Shown here: positions 56,352 through 64,000 of the stretch, one piece after another | Numbering within the stretch: the stretch's first letter is position 1 | Layout: every line of letters starts with the position of its first letter | Source: Whalleya microplaca | Lineage: Eukaryota; Ascomycota; Sordariomycetes; Xylariales; Xylariaceae | Assembly: GCA_022497155.1 (NCBI GenBank) | Contig: MU385720.1 | Coordinates: 434,001 to 498,000 of the forward strand | Length of the DNA stretch: 64,000 bases | Direction of reading: 5' to 3' | Program-made: the position numbers and the translations under genes | The notes under the pieces: generated by a model | What the model was told of the DNA's origin: nothing | Databases searched by the model: none | The model's input: the letters and a program-made list of their open reading frames with translations, nothing else

Positions 56352-57660
56352 ATGGGATCGAGCAATGTCGACCCAGAACTTACTACCATTGTGAGAAGGT
56401 ACAGCGAGAAAGTCGCAGAGGATATGCCTAATAACTCGGTCGCACAAGCACTGGGTGTGTGGGAAGAACAGGAGAAGATCACCGAGAACCAAGGTATCGA
56501 TTGGAGAGACTGGTTGAGATTCGAAGAACATACGGAGTAAGTGCTGTTGTTGTATGTATCTGTCGTAAATTTCATCTAACCTGCTGCTAGCGATCGACAA
56601 CTGTTAGACCTTGAGAAGCAGTGCCAGGAAGTCGCTGAGACCTGGAGAGCGTTTAAGTTGCATTGTCACAACGTAAAGTTCCTAGAGGGAATTGACAAGC
56701 CGCCATCGATACACACGCTTCAGAAAGAAGTCTGGGCTGCGCACAACAAGTGGGAAGGAAAGAAAGAAAAGGGGTTTGGAAAAGCCAAGGACAACGTCAT
56801 GACATTTCTAGAGATGCTTGACGGCCACAAGGCCCTCTTCAGCGTCATTCCTAGCAACGACAAGTACCTTTCGCTCTTTACTGGTGTGGTTTCATCAGTC
56901 GTCAAGGTCTGTATCTATTATATGACTGTCGCGGTATAAGGCGTAATTTCTGTACAGAAATTACAGCGTCGTTTCCGCAAAAGTCTCCCCAATGAGAAGA
57001 CTAGCTGACAGTGAGTAGGCGTCAGTCAATTATGAGCAGATTGCAAATGGATTTTCTCAAGCGCTGGCTGATATCAGCGTTGACCTAAACTTTGTACGCA
57101 AAAGCACCTTGATTTCGGACAGCGATGATATCAAAGCTGCAATCATTGAGCTATATGTGCAGGTCTTCAAGTTGCTCTGCGATATGATGATATGGTACCA
57201 GTCGCGTGGGAAACGCTTTCGAACAGCCTTCGACGTCCGGTACTATGACAAGAAAGTTGAAGAGAAAGTCACCAAAATACGGCGACAAATAAAGCGAGTG
57301 GAACGGCAGGTAACTATGGAGACTGCAGCGAATGTCCAAACTACGAAGCAGGACATGAAAGCTCTCCTCCCAAGATTGGAGAGTGTCCTTCGAGAACTCG
57401 CGGATGAGAGTCGTCACGAGTTCCGGGAGAGCCTAGAATTGAAATTCCGCAACTTTTCCCAGCAGTTTCAATATCAAGTTGGGCTCTCGGCAGCAAACCT
57501 TCTGGTCGCTAATGCAGAAGTTGGTCTTCAAGGTATGTTGCTTTTCTGCCATGAGGCGAACGTACGGGGTAGCGAACCAACATAATTGTGACACAAAGAG
57601 CCCAACAGAGCCCAACTAAATGGTTGGTTGGAAAATATCCTTTACTCTGCACAACAATAA
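56352..57660 (+). CDS. DUF7708-like N-terminal part of a fungal STAND/NLR-type protein
   Basis: Exons 56352-56536, 56591-56906, 57019-57532 and 57599-57660 give about 358 aa before a TAA. Features: an acidic helical N-terminus, then a region with SVIPSNDKYLSLFTGVVSSV, joined to KASVNYEQIANGFSQALADI, which is the pattern I associate with DUF7708, the N-terminal domain of many fungal NACHT/STAND proteins. A long helical segment with VKLLCDMMIWYQSRG-like composition and a KKVEEKVTKIRRQIKRVERQ coiled coil follow. The frame then ends after QEPNRAQLNGWLEN. In complete family members the chain continues into a linker (DPRTGR...DGVVTLDP) and an NTPase-like module; here that continuation lies in the next entry, 50 bases on. 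Either one gene is broken by a stop or an unusual intron at about 57628-57713 joins them. Confidence 0.65.
56943..56964. repeat. 22-bp perfect palindrome inside an intron
   Basis: Each half is GTAATTTCTGT read inward to the centre, and the two halves are exact reverse complements without a spacer. It lies in the 112-nt intron at 56907-57018 of the DUF7708-like gene. Confidence 0.9.
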
Positions 57661-57708
57661 TAACTAAATCATGACTCTTACCTGAATGATCAACATGCAA
57701 ACTAATTT

Positions 57709-58656
57709 ATGAGTCAAGACCCTCGAACAGGTCGCATTATTAAAGATGGGGTGGTGACCCTCGATCCTGACAAGTCAAGAGAACAACCCATCGCGAACGT
57801 AATGAGTAATCACGAAAGCGGCAGTACGTATTCTTCACTTATTGTAGATTAAACTCTAATTTTCTTATTAGTGGACGACGGGCAAACAAGAGAACAGCTG
57901 AAGATATACTGCCAGACTGTTCGTGGTTTTGCAGAAGACGACCACGACAGGCTTGCAAAGGAGCCTAGCAACGATGCTCGTCCCAATATCCCCGAGGAAA
58001 CCATCATCGAGGTCGGGAAATGGACAAAATTCTCGGATACATGTAGCTTCATTTGGGTTGAAGGCAGTGGATACCATGATTGTGATTCGCCGCTTGCATT
58101 GATGGCCTACCATATCTACAGGACTGCCATGGATAAGGGGCTCCCAGCGATATCGTTTTTCAGCAAACCTCGATACGAACTCAGAAACAAATCCACGACG
58201 ACTCGCGAGGCAGGCCTGGTGGCATTGTTATATTGGCTAATAGAGCAATTGAGGATTGTGGTTCCGGAGAAGTTCGAGGCAAGTAGTGCACTTGACCAGA
58301 CGAAGTTCGAATCCCTCGATGGAAGTCGCGACAGTATTGCTACTGCACTGGAGATCATACAAGCGCTCTTGGATTTGGCGCCGCCTAGGTTAATAGTCGT
58401 ATTAGTCGGATTGGAGACCATAGAGTCACAGGAGACGATCCAGGACTTGGCCAAATTGGTCAAACTATTGATGAAGCAAGGTACCAAGACACCGCTCAAG
58501 GTAATATTCACCACTAGTGGGAGATGTGTCACGCTAGAGAAGCTATATGAGAGGGGGCCTCCAATTCAGCGAGTAGACGCATCACGGCTCGCTCAGCGCA
58601 GACCTGGAACTTTACTAGCAGGAGGAAGATCTGCTAATGATCTTAGCTTCTCTTGA
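57709..58656 (+). CDS. C-terminal STAND-like module, separated or spliced to the preceding gene
   Basis: Exons 57709-57823 and 57872-58656 give 299 aa from Met (MSQDPRTGRIIKDGVVTLDP). The second exon carries KIYCQTVRGFAEDDHDRLAK and then FSDTCSFIWVEGSGYHDCDS. The latter occupies the place of the Walker A region of NACHT/STAND proteins but lacks the GxGKT/S signature, so nucleotide binding is doubtful. A hydrophobic strand (PPRLIVVLVGLETIE) resembles the Walker B position, with Glu instead of the usual Asp pair, and LKVIFTTSGR looks like the following sensor strand. The protein stops soon after, whereas NLR-type homologues continue for hundreds of residues into repeats. It is therefore a truncated or decaying signalling gene, or the end of a compact family member. 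Confidence 0.6.
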
Positions 58657-59511
58657 TCATTATGTCTTCTTCTCTATTACGTTCAAGGAAGTCTATTGAC
58701 TTGAACATGGAGGACCGTCTCCTTAGACGGCCATGCAGTTCTCGTCTACTTCATGGAATACTGTTCTATTGCAGGGGGCGAAGTGAGGTTTACGCTTCGA
58801 GGTTAGGTGCCCACATAGGGTATACACGACTGTATGCTGTTGTCATTTTCCTTTCTCTGGAGAGTCCCAGGTTCACGGGTTAGACGAACAAGTGAGCTGC
58901 GTTTGTTTGGTTTCGAGGACTTGGTACTTGTTATGACTTCTTATTAGCTACAAGACTTCGGTTTTACGAATAGCTCCTCTGATATCTGGCTCCCCTATAC
59001 TTCGTGTTACCCCCATTTCGCCATGTTTAGACAGAGTCAGTCCCGACGTTAAACTGATCTGACTTCATTGTTGGTCTACATACTTAACGAGGGAGCTCCA
59101 TAAGCTACTCAAGCCCCCAGGAGCATGCGGCGTGCGAGATCATCTCCCATATACAGATGAAGATTCACTGCCACGTCTACTCACTCTACGAAGTAAAGTG
59201 GGGTGTATAGCCTAAATATTATCATTCCAGGGGAGAGCTTTTCACATCAATCACGGGGAGATTGAATGAACAGTATCAAATCAAAGTACTCCCTGAAGCA
59301 AAGACAAATCGTGTCTTCAGTATACCATTGTTTGAATGTTAACTACCATTCAATTCTCGAAGTAAACTGCTTATATAGCCTAGTAGAGGAGAACGTAGTT
59401 AGAAATTAGTTACCTTAAGGAATATAATTGACTGGAAGACTTACTTCTCATGGTAATTCGTGAGTACCCGTCATCCTAAATGAGTAGCAACAGTTGCTTC
59501 TTGTCACCCCT
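58657..59511. other. intergenic
   Basis: No gene supported. This is where the C-terminal repeats of an NLR-type protein would be expected if the upstream gene were complete; the frame at 58653-58883 shows no repeat pattern. 59160-59450 is AT-rich. Confidence 0.5.
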
Positions 59512-60537
59512 TTACATCTCACCGCACTGGGCGATGGCCACATCCATGTCAGGAACATCTCGTCCACGTCTGCCGGTCTTGGTCTTCTCCATCTTCTCGA
59601 TAACATCGAGGCCGTCGACGACCTTGCCAAACACTACATGTTTTCCGTCGAGGTGAGGCGTTGAAACCGTGGTGATGAAGAATTGGGAACCGTTAGTATT
59701 GGGGCCGGAGTTCTAGCCACAGTTAGCATGGTTTAGGGCACCCAAGGCAATAAGAACCTACCGCCATCGAAAGCAGGCCCTTCTGGGTGTGCTTTATAGA
59801 GAAGTTCTCGTCGGCGAAGGACTTGGTGCCGTAGATGGACTGATATGACTAGTCAGTAGGTGCATGGTGCCCTTTCTTCATGGCGACTTACGGTGCTCCC
59901 AGTGCCATCGCCGTGGAGGAAATCTCCACCCTGGATCATGAAGCCGCTGATCTATTGACCGTCAATATGTGACATACTCCAAGAAATCAATACCATGACG
60001 TACGATCCTGTGGAATTTGGATCCCTTGTACCCCTGGCTTTGACCTCGGTTGTTCTTGGACTCGCCAGTGCAGAACTGTCGAAAGTTCTCTGCTGTACGA
60101 GGCACAACATCTTTGAAAAGCTCGAAAGTGACTCGGCCAAGTGGCTCGCCTAGTCGTTATTAGATATGTCATAACATAATATAGCGCAAAGCTGCAGTCT
60201 TTGACCCAACAGAACGCCAAACCCCTGAACACACGATCTTGCTTGGGAAGTCACGTGAGGCTATCGCCATCAGGGCCGAGTTTCCCCTGGATCGAGAAGC
60301 CGAAAGGAGATAGTTCGCTATTGCTTACCTCCGAGAGTAATATCAAAGAAAACCCTAAATGATACACTTGGTTAATACGGCAGTATCGGAAGGATTATGC
60401 TGACAGATGTTGGCACCAGGTAGGGGGCACCGGGTAGCTCAGCCACCAACGCGCACAGCCTGTAACTGGCACACCAAAGGCATGCTCAAAAGTACTTACA
60501 GAGGATTTCCGGAAGCCGGAAGCTGGGTAGGCGCCAT
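59512..60537 (-). CDS. cyclophilin-type peptidyl-prolyl cis-trans isomerase (CypH-like)
   Basis: Six exons read leftward: 60537-60500, 60354-60329, 60149-60004, 59951-59892, 59839-59762 and 59712-59512, all in matching phase, 182 aa. The chain starts [20 protein letters not shown] and continues with [33 protein letters not shown] and KGSKFHRI. The active-site and substrate-groove residues are present: FHRI (catalytic Arg), [28 protein letters not shown] and [14 protein letters not shown]. The protein ends AIAQCGEM. It catalyses proline isomerisation. The N-terminal [18 protein letters not shown] form and the terminal QCGEM match cyclophilin H (U4/U6 snRNP-associated) better than cyclophilin A. 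However, an insertion [14 protein letters not shown] near the end and the [17 protein letters not shown] loop differ from textbook CypH, so the subfamily is tentative. The intron density is high for so short a gene. Confidence 0.9.
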
Positions 60538-61381
60538 TGCAACAAAGACTACCTAATTCAGGGTTACTGCGCTTTGTGAGTGAGGGACGGCGAAGCAACG
60601 GCTGGGTCTGAGTGGGAATGCCGAAAATGGTAGGCGGATTTTGCGGAATTGCGGAATCACAACTTGAAGTTCGGGTTCTTGATCGGCCGGACGTGGGTCT
60701 GTGAAGCAGATAGAGTGGGGACTGGGTTTATTAGTGCAGGCTCCTCAGCTCCTAGCGCCTAAATGAACCGGGCGCGGGTGGGAGGAGGGGGCTCTGGGGG
60801 ATCAACATGGCGTTTCCACTCTCTCCCACTTGCCCTCATACGAACGATTCTACAGGCGCCTGGGCGCCTAGACAGGTACGTGCTTACTCTATTCTTACAT
60901 GTAGCACAAAAACGGTCCTTCAGGCAATATAGAGATTGAATAACTATATGTGCCTTGCGACTCAGAATGTATACCTATAACCTTACCTATATGATTTGAA
61001 GAGGAGCAATGGCATCTTCTAGGTACTGATCTGGTTTACGTGGAAAACCTCACTTTGTGGAATAGGTAGTATAACTAACCTGTTTACGCAAGTTGCTATA
61101 GGTCGTAGCAGAGGAGTAAGGAGTGAGGCTTCCAGCTAATAACTGTCTATGTAGCGATGGACAACGATAAAATCCACTTCTGCTGCAAATGATCTCATGA
61201 AGCCTGACCGCGCATTGCGGCTATTCCACCCAGGTGATAGTTCTGGTAATTCCTGGCAGGCGATGGTCGGTGAACCCTGGCTGCATATACACCCTGACAA
61301 ATCGCTGACCCCGAATTCCGTGGAGAATTGGGAATTCCCCAACCCATCTTGGTGCGAGCTTCCACTCTGATACATAGAATG

Positions 61382-61442
<61 letters not shown>

Positions 61443-64000
61443 TGTACACATCCTGCTGTGGCCAGTTGGCCGGTGCGATGGTTCGATGCGCAAGTATGTA
61501 TTTCATGATTTTCGCTCCTTTGTTCCGATCTACGAATCGGCAGTCTATTTTCTCGTGCCTTCTCGGCAATCTTGCCAACCCTGCCCGTACAATAACCGCA
61601 CCTGTCTGGAGCATTGGACTAGGCGTTGACAAATACCACAAACTACCACATCTGCTACCCTTGGCACGAGCCAGCTGACCATATCGATCCCGGGCAACCC
61701 CAGAGTATTGCTAGACCAGATGTTTTTTGTGAAATAGTCAAAATCATACGATAGCGCCACCGGTTGTGACGACGAAGAGAACATTTACTTCCTAAATTAC
61801 TCAAATAGGAATGAGAGAAAAAGTACCGGACACAGCCCCGGTCTAGCACAGCACAAAAATATATGACCGTAGCACTTACACTTACAAGATGCGATCTACA
61901 TCTAAGTAATCCGTGAAAACCAGAGGAAAATAAATATTTCTTCGGTTGTATGATTTCTCAATGGCGAGATGAGGGGCAGTAACTATCATATAAGTCGAAT
62001 GCTTCAAGACGCACTGAAAACGACTATTGACTTGGAGCCTCTAACATTTATCATTAAACTGGGCGAGTTACGATACGACAAGAAAGCGCAATCGCCAGAA
62101 TGGGGCCACTGTATGCACAGCATCTTAGAAGAGCATATTATTACTGTAGGCGCAGTACCAGCCTTATTATACGCATGTATGTAGAAAAATGAATGGTACG
62201 CCCCATCAAAGAAGCTTCAAACTCCAGCTCAGCCTACATACGTGAAGTGAATCAACGGGTTACTCCGAGCAAAAGCCTGGTTATCAAGAAGCGTCGCTCA
62301 TAACAAGGGTCGTCAGCCCATGTGTCTGGAACGTGGATGAGGTGTCTCAGGGAAGCTGTATGTCACGCGGCTGTGCTGACGGGGCCAGAAGTTTAAGATG
62401 TTTGATATTGTCAGACGTGCCCCCCCCCCCTCCGGTGAGAGTAAGTAAATTGCCCAGATGCCTTACTGTACGAATTGTCGCGTCCTTCTTAAACGGGCGA
62501 CGAAAGCCGGGTTGGAACAGAACGGTTCGAACTTCCCACTAAGCGAGTGGGCGTCTCGGCCGACTGCGTGTGTCGATCCAAGCCGCAAAGACTGGAGGTG
62601 TCCATCAATGTTGTACATACCGTCGCATCGCAGAGCACACACTCACACTTCCAGGTGCTCACATGCGAGATACTGCCCATGATGGTATGACGTGACACGC
62701 GCAATTGCCATGGTACTTTATAGCAGCAGTATATACCTACATCAATGTATGAGGGGATGGATGCGACAATGACAAATACCTACCTCCCAAGGCGACGATA
62801 GCCTGAGTATGAGTGAGTATGCGTATAGTAGATGGAAATTCCATTTCCATGGATTGGATTGCGCTGCTCGCCATCCGTGTTGGTTTACATGCACTGCGCC
62901 GCCTGGGCCTGGAGATGTGGGAAAGCGGACCCAGGCACTGCTTTAACCTTAGCGCCCGTAAGAAACTCCAACATCCTAGAAGTTCGTTTTGGAAATGCAG
63001 GATGCTGCATACGCCGTGGACGCGATATAATTACCCTCAGCATACACGGGTAGGTAGCACTGAAACATTCCTCTTTGCTGCAGGCGTTGAGTGCACTTTG
63101 CACCCCTGCATACTTATATACGAACTAATTGAAGGTAGGCTGTTTTTGTTTGTTGTTTTTTCTCGAAAGGAATACCTGTAATGAAGGAGCGAGCAATATG
63201 TATGGAAATTGAGCATGTAAACTACCTGACGTGTAGATGAGATAATATCGAATACGCAAATCTGATACATGTTTGCTGGTGCTGCGACAAGGCTTTCCTG
63301 GCTGTCGTCTAGATCGCTGACTATTGATTGTATCAGGCTGTCCTTTTGCAGTTGTGCCTCGAATTCTCCAAGTAGACATTTTACAATGCCTTGAATAAGT
63401 AGTAATATCGTGTACGATGTATAAGCTCGAGGCTGTGTTCAACATCGGTCATTTTTCTGTTCTTCTTGTTGTTACTGCATATGTATGTACTGTGGATGAT
63501 GCTTGATGATGCCATGATACTATAACTACCGATATGTACATACCTGTTTTATTATATTCAGGCGCTGCCTCTTGTATTCTATTCCCGATGGGTTTTACGC
63601 ATTGACCGTCACGACAGACGGACGTAAAACCAGTGGACAAGACGCTGCGTGTCATTCCCCTATTCAGCCTAGTGCAGATAGGAGAGTGTCTATCCCCCTT
63701 CTCTTATTGGCCCAATCCGGTATTGTCAGCCACCGTCCCAAGGACTAGCTGCCACCGTAGGAAGCGTCTAAAACCGCCCTTGTTTCTTCCGTAGGCCTAC
63801 TCCTGGGCACAGTACTATACCTAGTACATACATACCTCTCATACATACATACCTACACACATCGCTGTAGTCCACTTTGCAGCCCCCCCGTCAACCATCT
63901 CCAGCCCATCATCTATCTCCTCCTCTTGGCCCATCATCCCCCCCCCCTTCATCGTTTCTCATCCTTTTGGTGGCACCTCTTTCTCCACCCTCCCTGCCAG
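60538..64000. other. 3.4 kb without a supported gene
   Basis: The short frames at 61195-61678 owe their existence to a TA/TATG microsatellite, and those at 62333-63445 show no splice context or family resemblance. The last 200 bases are pyrimidine-rich (CCTCCTCTTGGCCCATCATC and similar) and look like the promoter or 5' UTR of a rightward gene beginning beyond the window. Confidence 0.5.
61384..61446. repeat. compound TA / TATG microsatellite
   Basis: About 15 TA units run into eight TATG units without a break. Confidence 0.95.

Noticed and set aside
61195..61678. Two frames with Tyr-Ile and Met-Tyr-Val-Cys repeats
   Set aside because: Translation of the TA/TATG microsatellite.
62458..62682. 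Cys-containing small frame resembling a zinc-binding peptide (CTNC)
   Set aside because: Only one CxxC, no splice context, low-complexity His/Thr tail; not distinguishable from chance.
1..64000. CRISPR arrays, bacterial operons, insertion sequences or intact transposons
   Set aside because: None found. Tandem repeats have no spacers, the genome is fungal, and no transposase, reverse transcriptase or terminal inverted repeat was recognised.

Overview
The window reads as nuclear DNA of a filamentous ascomycete (Pezizomycotina, most likely Sordariomycetes; genus not determinable from sequence alone). Genes are monocistronic and cut by short 50-110 nt GT-AG introns with CTAAC-type branch points. 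Leaders are pyrimidine-rich. The products are typical fungal housekeeping proteins plus fungal-only families. Exon models below come from frame continuity, splice consensus and family resemblance; no search or RNA data were available.

Layout. 1.4-17 kb: a probable inner-kinetochore CENP-U/Ame1-like gene, a four-TM protein, a tiny Cys-rich protein, a twin-CX9C mitochondrial-type protein, ribosomal protein S11 (uS17) and the kinetochore scaffold Spc7/KNL1. 17-21 kb: gene-poor, with several copies of the palindrome TACCTAGGTA. 21-26.4 kb: one large repeat-built membrane-anchored protein with duplicated intron-exon cassettes and a stop codon inside its last repeat. 26.4-29 kb: tandem repeats, a 50-nt A run and a purine tract. 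29-44 kb: Atg14, a small coiled-coil protein, a DUF3807-like protein, casein kinase 2 alpha, a 10-N assembly gap inside G/C homopolymers, the CENP-A chaperone Scm3 and Atg6/beclin 1. 44-59 kb looks accessory: a small secreted Cys-rich protein, a DUF6604 protein, a tRNA-Cys gene with two interruptions, a 5'-truncated P450 relic, a fungal AAA ATPase (DUF7025 type) with micro-exons, and a DUF7708/STAND-like gene that looks split and truncated. 59.5-60.5 kb: a cyclophilin. 60.5-64 kb: no supported gene.

How the genes relate. Three products act at the centromere/kinetochore: the CENP-U/Ame1-like protein (inner kinetochore), Scm3 (CENP-A loading) and Spc7 (microtubule attachment and checkpoint platform). 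Two others, Atg14 and Atg6, are subunits of the same autophagy PI3-kinase complex I and lie about 11 kb apart. They are separate genes on mixed strands, so this is neighbourhood and not an operon. The best candidates for something new are the tRNA-Cys gene carrying a spliceosomal-looking 57-nt intron in its D arm, the identical duplicated introns of the 21-26 kb gene, and the 7-nt micro-exon of the AAA gene.
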